Shown: positions 45,352-57,211, numbered from the stretch's first letter. The stretch is 64,000 nucleotides of DNA from Tyto alba (GCF_018691265.1 NW_024881283.1:8675731-8739730); one strand, 5' to 3'. Translations and numbers: made by a program. Notes: generated from the letters alone by a model not told the origin.

Positions 45352-46499
45352 GAGGGCTGTGGGAGCCCTTTGCAGCCCCTCGCCAGCCCGATGAGCCCAG
45401 GTAGCCCCGTTGGGCTGGGGCTGGTGCCAGCGACGTGCCGTGGAGCCGGGCTGCGGGCGCTGCACTGGTGCCGGTGCCAGCGCAGCAGTGCCGTGGCCTC
45501 GCACCAGCTCCACCAGCTTCCCAGGAGGCTGGTGGGAAACTGGAGCCACTGAAGGACCTGATGGTCCCCCCTGAATGCGTGTGAACGGGGAGAGGGCACA
45601 CGTGGCTGGGGCCGATGCTCTGCCAGGGGCTCGGCACTGTGCGCGACAGTTTTTGGGGTGCATTTGTGTCCCCTTCACCTGGGGTCACCGCGGGGCTGCA
45701 CTGCTGTTGGCAGGGACGTGTGTGCCGGTGGGGTTTGCAGCCAGGGCAGTGGGGAGGTGACGGTGGAGGGGGGGATGTCACCAGAGCCAGGGGACACATG
45801 GCACTGTACAAGGCTTCAATCACCCGGGTGATTTCTGAGCTGCTCCCGGCCGGTGCGATGGGAGGAAGAGGAGAGCTGGGAAGTGCTGGGAGCTGAGCTG
45901 GGTTTTGGACGGTGTCCCTTTGCCGAGACATCTGGATGCCGAAAGCAGCTTCATGCTGCTGGCCCGGTCCTTAAAATTCCAGTGAGGGATTTCATCCCGC
46001 CTGCTGGTCTCTACCTCTGCAGCACCCCGCGGGCACTGTCGAGTGGCCAATGCAGATGCTGCCGATGGGGGCATTAAATTTAAAGAACTGATTAAATGCA
46101 ACGAAAACCATGTCAGCCCGTTGTCAGTGAGGAGAATGCATCAGGGCTGCGGATTAGAGGCTGAGTGACGGCTGGGGATTGCAGGCAGACAGCCGATCAA
46201 TCAGCCTCCGAGCTGGCGGAGGGGGAAGCATCCCCGGTCCCGGTATGCCGGCTGGGGCGGGAAGCAGCCCTGGGTGCTTTGTGGTCTCCTTCCCTGGGTG
46301 CTCACCCTGGTGTCACCCTTCTCCCACCGTGTCTGAACCCAGTGGTTGAGACCAAATCCGTCGGGAAACCTCCAGGCATTCCCAGCTCCGGGCAATGACG
46401 TTTCTCGACCTCAAGCAAAGGAGCTGGGGGGTTGCATTCGGTTGCAAATGGGCGGTTATCAGCCCACGCTGAGCTTTCCCTCAAAACCAGGGGCTGGGG

Positions 46500-46730
46500 C
46501 CAGACCTCCAGCGCCCGCGGCTGCTCACGCCGGCTGCTGCAGCTCCCTCGCCGCCGGCTGCTGCTGGCAGTCGCTGCCGGTTTATCGCCACTTCACACCC
46601 TCCCTTCCCGCCCCGCGCCCAAGCGTGGATTTCTCGCCGAAGAAGCGTGGATTTCTCGCACGCCTGCGAGGTGGGAGCAGCCGCTCCGGGGCTGCGTGGG
46701 GAGGAAGCGGGGGCCGGCGCGGGGTTCGGC
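46500..46730. promoter_or_regulatory. CpG island with internal 17-bp duplication
   Basis: A hand count gives about 29 CpGs in 46501-46735, close to undepleted. Within it AAGCGTGGATTTCTCGC occurs twice (46621-46637 and 46643-46659). It ends at a C17 tract. It may be a promoter or orphan CpG island. Confidence 0.5.
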
Positions 46731-46733
46731 ACA

Positions 46734-46750
46734 CCCCCCCCCCCCCCCCC
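46734..46750. repeat. C17 homopolymer
   Basis: Seventeen consecutive C bases at the downstream edge of the CpG cluster. Confidence 0.95.
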
Positions 46751-46989
46751 ACTCCTCTCCCTCCCCGGCTCCGGATCTGGCACGGAGATGCTGACAGTGC
46801 TGCGGGAGCTGTAGGTCTTGCATGTCTTCACCACCTCCAGCTCTTTTCGCGCTTCATTTCCCCACCTGTAAAATAGGAAGGCGAGCCGGGGGCTGCGGTG
46901 CCGGCTCAGCTTGTGGGGCCCATCGCGGTGGCCTCGTGGCTCCGCTCTGTGTGGCTGGAGCAGCCTGGGGACTGGCAGCGCTGGGGCCG

Positions 46990-47215
46990 GCCTGCCTTTA
47001 ATTCTGGTATAAATAAATGTAAAACGATCATCTGTTCTTCGGGGGGCATCCAGCCTTTCCTCTCTTTCCCTTGGTTAATTAATTTAATGGTTTTATGATT
47101 GCAAAGAGATTAGCTAGGAGATATATAATCTATATATAGAGGTATAGAGGGGACTATAGATAGCACATAAAAGTGAGAACAACCCCCACTCCCCTTGAAT
47201 TGGGAACTTTTGAAG
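46990..47215. promoter_or_regulatory. AT-rich island with TA-rich core
   Basis: GGTATAAATAAATGTAAAAC, GGTTAATTAATTTAATGG and, at about 47120-47165, a degenerate TATA/ATAG simple-sequence core. Part is low complexity, so conservation is less likely than for other islands. Confidence 0.3.
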
Positions 47216-48424
47216 TGAAGGGGAGGCCTTGCTGGAGGACGTTGATGGAATGCCTGGATCCAGCCGGCTCACTGCAAATCCCAGGAGACATTCGCTGGGA
47301 TTTAGTGGGGCTGGTGCGTGCCGGGAGGCGAGCGAGGGGCGGGTGGGCGTCCCAGTGCCCTGGTTTGGGGTTGTAAATGGCTGTTACTGGTGACGGGTGA
47401 AGCAGAGGGATGGGAGGGCAGCGTGGCGGGAGCGGGGCTGGCGGGTCCCTGCCTGCAGAGCCTGTGCCCTGGGGTCCCTGGGGTGCCCGGGGTGCCCCGG
47501 CAGGGTCTGGCAGGGTGCTGCGGAGACCTGCGGTGCACTGGGAGAGATGGAGATGCTCCCAGCTCCACCTCAGCCGGGCTTCGGCAGCTCTGGTGCCACC
47601 CCCACTGTGTCCCCATGTCTCACAGCCCAGCCTGGCCCTGCTGCCTGGTTCCTCTCCAAGGGCACAGACCGAGGAGGGGCATGAGCACATGAACCCCATA
47701 AAAAAGACTTTTGGTGCGTTTTTGTGCTCGGCGAGGACCGGTGATGGCCTTGGGGTGAGGCTGAGCCCCTTTGCAAGATCTGAGTTCCAGCTCTTCCCCC
47801 TCTCCCCCTCTGCTTGAGGCTCAGCCCAGTGTCACCGTGCCTGGCAGGGCTGTGACAAGCCCCATCCTCCTCCCGCGCTGCAGAGAGCCCCACTCCCTCT
47901 GCCTGCGCCGTCGCCTCTTCCCTGGCAGCTCCCTTTGTGCGGGGAACAAAGCCGGTCCCCGAGCCAACACGAGTCTAGCGCGGGATCGGCGGCTGTCACA
48001 GGGGGAACGTCCTGGAGCGTCCGTCCCTGGCGCCGGGGAGGGAAGGTGAGGTGGGAGCTGAGCACCGCCAGCTCGTGACATGGACCCTGGGCAGGCGCAC
48101 AAGGGCTGATGCTGCAGCTGGGGGTGATGCTCCTGCACTTGCTGCTTGGAAATGGCATTTAGCCTCCATGGTGCTTCTCATCGAGCGCTGCAGCGTGTCC
48201 CAGCGATGGCCCTCGGCCAGGAGCAGGGACCGGGGGGGCTGTGGAAACCTCGAGACTGTGGCACCCCCCAAGCTGGTGTCTCTCTCCTTGGCGGAACCCA
48301 AGAATTTGCAGCCTTGGGGTTGAGGGCGATGGGGGCTGTAGTGGGATGGCCAGAAGGTCCCCAGCACCTGGCCAGCTTGGGGCTGGCTGGGGGGGGGGCT
48401 GGTGGGGGGGCCGGGCAGCGCCGG

Positions 48425-48560
48425 CGCAATCACGGTGCATGTCGTTTAGGCTTGATGCCGTTATCACATTCAAATCTCCGGAGGCAGCGAGCTGCAGATT
48501 GGCTTTGACAAACACGGCCCAGAAGCTGCGTCTTGGCGGATGCAAATTATTCAGCAGCTC
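48425..48560 (-). other. Coding-like patch behind a poly(T)-CCCCAG acceptor
   Basis: On the minus strand T18 runs straight into CCCCAG, a textbook-looking 3' splice acceptor (AG at plus 48561-48562). It is followed by an open stretch reading ELLNNLHPPRRSFWAVFVKA and on to NVITASSLNDMHRD. A POU octamer ATGCAAAT lies at 48540-48547 in the same DNA, so a conserved enhancer is an equally good reading. No convincing donor is seen and the protein is not recognised. Confidence 0.2.
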
Positions 48561-48566
48561 CTGGGG

Positions 48567-48605
48567 AAAAAAAAAAAAAAAAAACAACCCAAAAAAACAA
48601 CAAAA
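48567..48605. repeat. A18 tract with A-rich extension
   Basis: A18 (48567-48584), then AAC/AAAAAAAC repeats. It supplies the pyrimidine tract of the minus-strand acceptor-like site. Confidence 0.95.
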
Positions 48606-48836
48606 CTGCTCCCAGACAGTATGCCAGTGGGGGTACGGGCTGTAACACCCTGTCACATCCCCTGCCAGCAACAGCTGCGCCGGGTGTCCCCCCCCCAACA
48701 GCCACCGCCACCCTCCTGGCAAGAGGCAGTGGGGGAGCAGGGTGCGGGGGGGCCGTGTGTCGGCGTGGTCCCCAAAGGCGAGTGGTGTGAGGCCGGGGAG
48801 GTGACACAGGGGGTTTTGCCAAGGGACAGACACCCG

Positions 48837-48854
48837 CCCCCCCCCCCCCCCCCC
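48837..48854. repeat. C18 homopolymer
   Basis: Eighteen consecutive C bases. Confidence 0.95.
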
Positions 48855-49067
48855 GCCAACCCCCCGGCCATCAGAGCTGGCAGCAGAGCCACAGGTTGTG
48901 TGTGCAGCGGGGAGCTCGTCTGCATGTGTGCGCATCTCCAGCCGCACCCAAAGAGACAGCTAAAGCAGCCCAGTTCACCCCAGTTCATCCCATTTTGCTC
49001 CACAGGGCTGGGCTGGGCTGGGCGTGAGATTAAGTTCCAAGAGTGGCTCGGAGCTCTGTGCCGGGGC

Positions 49068-49198
49068 TGTTTCAAAATTGGCCGGGAGCTGATAATCGAG
49101 GAGATGAAGATCTGGCGGATGTCTCCTGGGGTCATTTTACTGATCTGATTTGCCAGACGCTGGGCCAGGTAGATCTTGCAGAAAAGCTTGTTGTCAGC
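49068..49198 (-). other. Coding-like patch
   Basis: The minus strand reads LFCKIYLAQRLANQISKMTP and on through GDIRQIFISSIISSRPILKQ. Codon choice is exon-like (ATC, CTG, AAG, GAC). A weak acceptor-like AG lies just upstream, but no GT donor occurs for about 90 bp downstream of the patch. The protein is not recognised. It could be an exon relic, a conserved element or chance. Confidence 0.2.
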
Positions 49199-50266
49199 TG
49201 AGATTCAATTCACGCTTGGAAAATAAGCAGCAGCGAAACTGTTCCTGGCTGTGAGCCTGGAGCAGAACCGTCCCTAGAGCTGTCCCCACGCGGGTGACAT
49301 CTAGGGTTGGACACCGCAGCCTTGTCCCGGGATGAGCTGTTACGGACCCAAAGAGGCACCGTTTGCATTAAGAAATGGGACTTTGTTCTTCTCCCCTTGT
49401 TGCAGAGGTGCCTGTGCCCGCCTGGCTGCACATGCCTGGGCAAGCCAGGCTGCGGGGACACGGCGTGGGAGCTCTGGTGGGACCAGCCTGAAGCAGCCCC
49501 TGGAGGTTTTGAGGCCATGCCCTGCCCCGGCTCCAGGTAGACACATTTTACCTCACTCCTGGGTCCCATAAAGCCCTCCTGAACTCCAAGGATCAAGCGG
49601 GCAAATCCTTAAGATGAGGATGGGAAACAAATGACGAGGGGAGAAGATGTTTCAAGCCAATCCCTTCTGGAGGTGGCATTTAAGCAGATGGAGGAGTGGA
49701 GCCGGTGCTGTCTGAGGAGGATGTGATGGAAATGTGAATATGGAGAGGATGCTCCGGCTGCCTCGTGGGAACCGGTGCCCTCAGAGATCATAATAAAACA
49801 ACAGCCTGTGGCCACTGACCCACAACCAGCTTCTTGTAGAAATGCTGCCAGCCCTCCAGAGATGGCAGGAGCCACTTTCAAGGACTCATTAAGGCCCCTG
49901 GCCATGGGCTGGAGGCTCGCAGGGCTCCCTCTGCTTCCCGGGAAGTAGGTGGGATCCAGGCAGTGCCGGGGCCGCATTGCTCGCCGAGCCCTTGGAAAAG
50001 GCTTTGGCTGCCCTCACTGCCAGCTCTGCCCCGGCACAGCCGGGGAGCCTGGCACGGGGTGCTGCCAGCTCCGTGCCGGCCATCACCGCTGCCTCTGGCC
50101 GGGATGGCAGAGCGGCTGCATCGGCTCTCAGGGCTGGACCACGCACAGGCGAGGCTCCTGTGCCGAGCCCTCCGAATGCCAAGCCACATTTTTATTCCTG
50201 GGGGTTTGTCGTTAATATTTATCTATCAGCGGCTTGTAATTAGGCCTTTCAGTGATGCTCCTGTAC

Positions 50267-50427
50267 TTGGTTGAAGTAGATAAATGCAGATGATCTGCGA
50301 GTGGAGCGGCAGGCTTGCTTGGGGATGTGCTTCGCGTCTAGATCAATAGCAGGGCTTGGTGAAAATTTTCCATGATGCTTTTCCATGTGCCGCCGCTGCT
50401 CCCGCTCGGCTGGCTCTGCCGGCTCTG
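50267..50427 (-). other. Coding-like patch with donor-like end
   Basis: The minus strand reads REQRRHMEKHHGKFSPSPAI, DLDAKHIPKQACRSTRRSSA and FIYFNQ, then CAA/GTACAG, a plausible 5' splice donor (GT at plus 50265-50266). AG acceptor candidates lie near 50425-50435. It is the only one of the minus-strand patches with both ends plausible. The protein is not recognised. Confidence 0.22.
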
Positions 50428-50904
50428 CCACCTCCTCAGAAAGGGGGACACGGGGAGGGAGCCAAGGCTTGAGGGGGGGATTTCCCCTCCAGGTGTTTTC
50501 CAACATTTTGGGGGGCTTGGTGTCCGGATGCTGCAGCGGCGGGGAGGGATGGGGGATGAGCCGGGCAGGAGGGAGCTGGCACTGCCATGCAGGGACATGG
50601 GGACAGCCAGGCAGGATGGTCCCCACCGATGCCAGCTGGGGAGGGACGTCTCCATCTCTCTCCATCCGTGGGATACCCACAGTCCCCACCCCACCCCCTC
50701 CACTAACACGCCATCCCGAGGCGCATCACACCACGGCCATGCCCACGCGTGGCATCTGCAGGACGCCCCTCCTGCAGCCGCTCAGCCGGGGCCGGGGCTC
50801 GGGGGGCCGCAGGCAGCACCCCAGGCCCCGTGCAGCTGCTGCCGTGGCAGGAGCCGTTCAGGTTCCTCTCGGATCTCTCTCCGTGCTGCTTCCCATCTGC
50901 TGTA

Positions 50905-51030
50905 TTATTTCAGCGTTTAATTATTTACCGCGGGCTGTGTGGGCAGCTGTACAGAGGCAGTTATTGCTTAATTGAGCTACTTGACTCCAGCGCTGCCAAA
51001 ATAATAACACGCGTGAAAGAAAGCTACCCC
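50905..51030. promoter_or_regulatory. Possible conserved non-coding element
   Basis: GCGTTTAATTATTTACCGCG, GCAGTTATTGCTTAATTGAG and CAAAATAATAACACGCG words in a compact unique block. Homeodomain cores TAATTA and TTAATTG are present. Confidence 0.35.
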
Positions 51031-51534
51031 CCTTGACAAGCAGCCCGGGGTGTAGGCAGACATGTCTGTGGTGGCGGGGGGCAGCACTCACCCTGAGGGG
51101 CCTGAGCTGGGATTTTAGGGGAGATTTGGGGGTTTCACCACCCGCTCCCCACGCACGCAGCCCGTCTCACCCCAAGGACTGCAAAACCCAGCCCAAAGGG
51201 AGAGGGATGCCCCGAGGGGGTGAGCGCTGGGTGTCCGGGGCAGTTGCTGGGGGCGACTGAGCACGGATGCTCCTGCCCAGCTTGTCCCTGCAGCTGGGTG
51301 GGCTCATGCGGTGGCAGCGCCCTGCCGAGGAGCCGCTGGCATCCCTCCACCAACAGCCCATGCCCAGGGCCAGCATCTCCCCTGCCACTTCCACCGCTAA
51401 TTCTCTGTGACCTCCCTGTCTGTCGTGAGGCTTAGAGATCCCAGGACCGCTGCATGGGACCCCCCCAAACCTCTGTCTGGCGGTGAAGAGGCTCCATCCA
51501 CCCCTATTTCCAGAGAACTCCGAGCTCTGTGGGT

Positions 51535-51600
51535 AAAAGCCCGGGGTAGTTGATATTATCATTGAATCCAGCAGGATGCAGATTGTTATAGAGCAAACAT
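51535..51600. promoter_or_regulatory. Possible small conserved element
   Basis: TTGATATTATCATTGAATCC and CAGATTGTTATAGAG between GC-rich flanks; there is a GATA-type TTATC core. Confidence 0.25.
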
Positions 51601-51731
51601 CTGCCCGCTGCTCCTGGGGGAGCCCGGGGGAGAGGAGAGGGAGAAGGGACACTGTGACTGCTCACGTTTTCCCGTGTAGTGATGATGGGAGGGAGGATGA
51701 AGTAAGGGACACCCGACCAAGTCTGTGTTGG

Positions 51732-51795
51732 GGTGTGTGCGTGCATGTCCGTGTGGGTATAGGTGTGCGTGTGTGTGTGTACATCCGTGTGCATG
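51732..51795. repeat. Degenerate GT/GC-rich microsatellite
   Basis: Imperfect GTGTGCGTGCATGTCCGTGT and GTGTGCGTGTGTGTGTGTAC runs, largely alternating purine-pyrimidine. Confidence 0.85.
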
Positions 51796-53399
51796 CAGCT
51801 GGACAACGCCTGCACCTCTGGGGTGTGTGATTTTGCGACGGGGCTCATCACGCCCAGAGATGCACACGGGGCTTGGGATGAAGACCTGGAGCTGCCTGTC
51901 CCCAGCACCTGCCACCGTCCCCATCTCCTGCGTGCTCTCTCCACGCTGTCACATCGGAAGCGACGATTTATCGGCTTCTAAAGGCTGCTGGGACTGCATG
52001 TACCTGGAGGTAACGGCTTCTGGTGTGTAAAGGATGGCAGCCATAAATATGCTCTGGGGTGCTCCTCGCCACGGCGAAGCGATGAGGCGGGGACCTTCAT
52101 CTTTGCTCAGCCCATCAATCACTTGACCCCGCGCTGCAGCCTCCTCCTGCCGTCCCCGGGCTGCGGTAGCAGGGACAGTGGGGACAGTGGGGGACAGCGG
52201 GAAGCCCTGGCTTCAAGAGCCAAGTTGCAGCTCAGCCGTGGTGGGTGCCTCACTTCCCCGCAGCGAAGCTGCTCCCCCCGGGGCTGGGTGCAGCCCCGAG
52301 CACCCCGGGGTGGCCGGAGGGGAGCAGAGCTGCGGGCTGGGGGGACACGGCGGTGGCCCTGGCACAGGCGTCGTGGCAGGCAGCACAGCCAGTTTGGCAT
52401 TTTGGAGGCTCCGGCTGTCACCGCCAGCCGCCTCACTCCCGTTACCAGCGTGGTGGGAGAAATCATATAATTTATAGATGCCTTTTATTTCCCTCCTGAC
52501 GTGGCATAAATACAACTCCGCCAGCCTCCGCAGTGCCGCTTTCCCCACCCGTGCCCCTCACTGCCCAGCGCAGGGGTGGCCCTGGGGCTTTTGTGGCTTC
52601 GTGCCCTGAGAGGAGCACAGGAATGTGCTGAGACAGGACGAGGGGCGATGCTGGCACATGGCAGTGCCATCCCCTCGGGAATCTGGGGCCGTGCCCTGCA
52701 GTGACACATCCCGTGGTGACGCCGGCTCCATCCTGCCCTTGGCAGCACCTTTCCCCATTGCAGGGCTGCGGTGGGGATGGGGACAATCACTTATATGAAT
52801 ATAGGAGAAGGATGAAGAAGCAAGTAAAGGTCCCAGACTGGGGGTGCTGGGTGGGGGGTGAATTGGTCCTTTGTGGGTCCTCGTCCCCTCAGTGTTTTGG
52901 GGTTGAGCCCAAAGTGGGTGAACCCAGACTTAGGCAAGGACAGTGCCACCCTATTAGGGACACCACGAAGTGTTGTGGGGCTTGTGGATCCCTAATTAAA
53001 ATCCTTAACGAGGGTAGCGAGCAGCTGCAGGGCTGGGTGGGTGGGCGTGAGTTTTCTCCCCCTCCACGAGCCCAGCTGTGCTGCATGAGGAGGAGGATGG
53101 TGGAAGAGGCTCCTGCTCTGTTTGGAGAAGGTTGAGCACATGGTGGGGAGCTCAGAGGTGCTGGGTCCCCGTGGGGCTGTGAATAGCCAAGTTGGGCCAC
53201 TGACCTGGGCCACCAAGATCTGGGGACCGTGAGTGCCAGAGCACAGGACTGCCGGGGGAGCCGAGGCAGGTAAGTGGTGGGTGCTGGGGGACATCTGGGG
53301 TCAATTCTGGGCCCTCGTGGGGGTCACCGAGCCCGGCTGTGCCACCTTGGGCTGTCTCCAGATCCACCCTTGAGAAAGATGCGGCCGCGTGTGTTTGCC

Positions 53400-53560
53400 A
53401 CGGGTTGGGAAGCAGTTGCGTGCAGAGCAATAAATTAATTAAACCTATCAAATAAAACAGCACAACAGCCCCAGTGGGATCCCTGCTAATGCATTTTCTG
53501 GTTGCATTTAGGTATTAATACCCTGACAGGAGGGCTTTAATTATCAGCCTTTAAGCCCGT
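53400..53560. promoter_or_regulatory. AT-rich island
   Basis: GCAATAAATTAATTAAACC, ATCAAATAAAACAGC, CTGCTAATGCATTTTC, GGTATTAATACC (perfect palindrome) and GCTTTAATTATCAGCC words. Confidence 0.4.
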
Positions 53561-53739
53561 TTTTTTCCTCCCCGCCCAAGCATCTCCCGGCGCAGGTCCC
53601 CGCATCCCGTGGGATCTGGCTGTCAGCTCGTGTCGCCCTTCGAGAGCATCCCTGCTCCCCCCCCCGGCACCCGCACCCCATCCCAGCCTGCCTCCCGCAG
53701 TCAGACTCTTGCCGCTGCTCCGCCGGGACCCCGGCAAAC

Positions 53740-53835
53740 GAGGATCAAACCGAATTAGCATGAAGCTCTTGCATAAAGACCCAGCAAAGCAAAGTGATTC
53801 CCGGCTGATCCAATTGTGCTGCCGTAACCTGCGCT
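53740..53835. promoter_or_regulatory. Possible conserved non-coding element
   Basis: Unique sequence with ACCGAATTAGCATGAAGC, CTTGCATAAAGACC and CTGATCCAATTGTGC words. Low CpG despite GC-rich, CpG-containing flanks. Confidence 0.3.
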
Positions 53836-54439
53836 GCCGGAGAGCCGGGGGCGGTGGGGGGAAGAGCGTGGCAGGGCTCGGTGCGAGGGAAAAGGGCCGG
53901 CGTTGTGGTTTTTGATAAATTGTTGATAATCTCGGCTGCTGGAGGAGCTCGCGGGATCACTTCTTTATTCACAAAGAGGAAGGAAACCCAAATCTGTGAG
54001 TTTAAGCAGCCCCAGTTGTCTTGGTGCAAAACCCGGGGAGGATTTTGCCCGGTTTGTAATGGAAATGGCAGCATGGTTAGTGCCGGTGCCGGGGTACGGC
54101 ACGGCCTTGCTTCTCTTGGGTCTCTCCGTCCTGCCCCGGGAGTCAGCACGTGGCCGGTCCCCTCTCATCCCCTGGAACCCGTGTCCAGAGCCATCCTCGG
54201 TGCTGGCTCGTGTTCCTGCCCATCCCCGGCTCAAATCCATACCTTGTAAATGGGAAAAAGGGATTTCCCAGGCCAGGGGATGAAGGAAAGTGTCTCTCCC
54301 CGCTCAGCCCTGGGCTATTTCCCACCTGTGTGGTCTCAGCACCTTTGTCCGGGGAGCGCCCGCCGGTGCTGCCGTCCCGGCACGATGCTGGTGTGCCCGT
54401 CCAGACCCGGAGCTTTGCCTCCTCGCAGGATGAGATCCA

Positions 54440-54545
54440 GCAGAAAGACACGCACAATTTAACCAGATATTGCAGGCTTAATAAGTCAGTCATTAGGAGT
54501 TTAGAAATACCAAGGGGAAAAATAAGCCAGCGCTGTGCTCAGCAC
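54440..54545. promoter_or_regulatory. Possible conserved non-coding element
   Basis: CACAATTTAACCAGATATTG, GGCTTAATAAGTCAGTCATTA (AP-1/Maf-like GTCAGTCA) and GGGAAAAATAAGCC in about 100 bp. Confidence 0.3.
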
Positions 54546-54839
54546 GCTGGGTGCAGAGGCAGAGGTGGCGGGGAGGCGCTGGGTGGGATTTAGTTAAATT
54601 TTAGCTGGGGTCAAACCTCCCCCTGGGCAGGGGAGGAGCGTGGGGTGGTAGAGTGACTCTGGTGCCATTTTGGTGCTGGGGTGTCGGGGGGTGTACCGGG
54701 GGTTTCCCAGCTCATGAGGGTGCTGGTGGCCAGGAGGTGCTGGGCTTCAAACCCACTGGGAGAAGCCAACCCCCCTCCACTGTAGCCCCGGCCGGCGAGG
54801 CGGGAGGGCTGGGGCGTTTGTCTCCCTGCCAAAATACGC

Positions 54840-54950
54840 TCATTGCTTCCGCACGCTGGCTTGCACAGCTAATTGTCTTTTAATTGTAATGTAGCTGTAG
54901 TCAGTTGTGGTTTAATTAGCAGCGTACCTTATCTGGGGAGCCTCTCGCCA
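54840..54950. promoter_or_regulatory. Homeodomain-site-rich island
   Basis: AGCTAATTGTCTTTTAATTG followed by TAATGTAGC, then GTTTAATTAGC and CTTATCTGG (GATA). Four TAAT-type cores lie within 80 bp. Confidence 0.4.
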
Positions 54951-54986
54951 GAGCCCAGGGCTCGGTGGCATGGGGCGCCCTGAGAT

Positions 54987-55005
54987 GGGGGGGGGGGGGG
55001 GGGGG
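54987..55005. repeat. G19 homopolymer
   Basis: Nineteen consecutive G bases, the longest G tract in the window. Confidence 0.95.
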
Positions 55006-55319
55006 ATCACTGGGTTTGAACGCTCGCGCGGGGAGGAAGCGGTGATCCTCTGGGACGGGCACGACGCTGATGGAGGTGCGAGAAGTGCTTGGGGAAAAGC
55101 GTGGGGATGGTGCTGGAGGGAGGAGAAGGAATCCTGGAGAGACCCCGGCTCCAGTGGAAGGGTTTGACCCCGGGCCAAACTGCAGCTGGGGGAAATGGGT
55201 GGGAGCGTGCCGGTGCGTGCCGCGGCACATTGATGCCGTCCCCAAATCGGCGATGGGAGCAGGGAAGGAGCCCGAGCAGATCAGTTTGCCGCGCTGATCG
55301 GCTCCGCGGGCTGCCTCGC

Positions 55320-55560
55320 GGCTTTTAATTTATTGGGCTGTTATTTTAAATATACTTTAAAGCGCAGCGCTAGACGGGAAGCGGCTCGCTGAAGAGCACA
55401 TCTCGGGGCTTTCTCTCCATTTCCCATCAACGAGTCGGACGTAACAAATCTGCCGTGTTTATAAATCAGCCTGCGATGCCGCGCTGGGCTATTTCTGACT
55501 CGGGCATCAGTGTGGCAATAATGAATTGGGCACCGGGGCTTCGCTGGCAACTTCCTTGAT
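55320..55560. promoter_or_regulatory. Possible conserved non-coding element
   Basis: GCTTTTAATTTATTGGGC, TTATTTTAAATATACTTTAA, CGTGTTTATAAATCAGCC and GTGTGGCAATAATGAATTGG words, interleaved with CpG-containing sequence. It is one of the longer unique blocks. Confidence 0.4.
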
Positions 55561-56144
55561 GATGCCCAAAGAGGAGGGAGGGCGTCTTGCTCGTCAGCGG
55601 CCGCGGGTGCTGCTGCCTGCTAACGACGGGCTTTTGCTTATCAGTGGAATAAGCAGAGGGAGGGACGGGAGGTGCTGTCATGCTGGGTGGTGTGATGGCT
55701 TTTCCCGGCACGGCTGCCCATCAGGCCCCGAGCAGCAGGGTTGATGTTGTCCACGGTGAGTGTGTCCGTGCCTTGGAAAAGCCAAAATCCTCCGAAGCTG
55801 GAGGGGAGCAATCCTCGCTGGCATCCCGCAATGTTTCCCCTGGGATGCTCCAACCCTGACCTCATTCCTCATGGGACAGGACCAGGGCTGTCTGGCCATA
55901 TTGGAGATACCAGCCCAAAGTGTTTCTTTCCTCAAAATCAGGTTTTCATCCTTTCTCCTCCCCAGGTTTCACACCCTGGTTAGTGAGAGCTGGGGCTGGA
56001 GAGGCTGATCTTCTTTTTCTGAATTTTTTCCAGCCCATCCATGTTGCCGGCTGCCATTTTGGGGCATCGTTTTGGGGGGTGCCAGGCTACTCGCAGGGTG
56101 TAGCCGCCTGCTCCAGACCCCTCCACGGCAGCAGGTCACCCATC

Positions 56145-56520
56145 TGAGATCTCATAATATTCAAAACTCGGTGCCTCTGTCAGAGATCGCAGCCTCCTGG
56201 CAGGAGCAGGTATGGCTTGAGGATGAATTTATTCCTGCTGGAGGATCTATCCCTGCAGTGCTTCTGCCCGAAAAATAGTTGTCAGGGCTGGTTTGCGTGC
56301 ATGTGTATTTTCCCACCAATAAACTTCTGCCACAATTACTCCATTTTTTATCTTTATGGCCTTGGACGCTGCAGGAGATATTGGATCCATATCGAAGCAA
56401 AAGAGGACATGAAAAAAGCTACTAAAAGCAGAGAGGAGATCAGTCAAGCCGTTGGGTGAAATACGCTATTTTGATTAAGCATTCAGCAGGTAACCCAAAC
56501 ATAATTTATGGGGCTTAAAC
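56145..56520. promoter_or_regulatory. AT-balanced island, possible conserved non-coding element
   Basis: About 375 bp: CATAATATTCAAAAC, CACCAATAAACTTCTGCC, CACAATTACTCC, TTTTTTATCTTTATGG, TTTTGATTAAGC and CATAATTTATGGGG. The plus strand is open for 80 codons (56217-56459) with no recognised domain; a small exon cannot be excluded. Confidence 0.35.
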
Positions 56521-57188
56521 AGCCGCACGCCGGGTTTCACTCAGCACTGGGAGCCGGCTCCTTGGAAGAGCATCGGTTCGGCGTTACCTGCAGCTCACCA
56601 CGGCCGATGGAGACCCCCCCCGAGACCCTCCCAGCCTGACCCCATGGGGCACTGCACCCCAGGACTGTGGTTCCGGGAAGTTAAGATGGATAAGGAGCAA
56701 TTTGGATGTTCTTGGATGGAAGAAGGTGCTTTAACCGCGCAGCCACCGACTGTCGAAGAGCAAGGGAGAGGCAGCAAAGGAGATGCTTTCCAAGAGCGGG
56801 GATTTAATTACTGGAGGAAACGAAGCCCTGCTGAGGGCAGCACCTGCAACCTTTGCGTGGGGGAAATGCTCTCACCCCCCCTGAGCAAGCCTGGCTGCAA
56901 AGCCCTGCGTTTTGGGGTGCCCAGGGATGGGCTGCAGGTGGTTTTGGGGGGAGCGGGGCTGATGCTCAACCCCTGCCTTGCACTGCTGCCCCTTCGGCTG
57001 GGACCTGCACGGCCCCGGGCTCACCGTGCCAAGAGGGTGTTCAGCTGGGGGATGCTTTGTAGTCCTCATCCATCACCCGCTCTGATCGGGGCGTTTGCAA
57101 TTCCCTGTCCTGCCGCTGCCCGCAGGTGATGTGTGGGTGTCCGCCCGGCCACGGCAGGCTGCTGCGCTGGGGGTTTATGATGTGTATT

Positions 57189-57211
57189 AAAAAAAAAAAA
57201 AAAAAAAAAAA
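57189..57211. repeat. A23 tract
   Basis: Twenty-three A bases. The following GGGCTGGAAGGGATGAC phrase faintly resembles avian CR1 sequence, but too little matches to call an element. Confidence 0.95.

Noticed and set aside
44091..45678. 355-codon plus and 362-codon minus open frames
   Set aside because: They overlap each other on opposite strands. The minus one owes its length to the pyrimidine repeat at 45.2-45.35 kb, giving Glu/Gly/Arg runs. Neither has a recognisable domain.
56217..56459. 80-codon plus-strand open frame with a natural-looking C-terminus
   Set aside because: It lies in an AT-balanced island with no clear splice sites and no recognisable family, so it is kept as part of a candidate conserved element.
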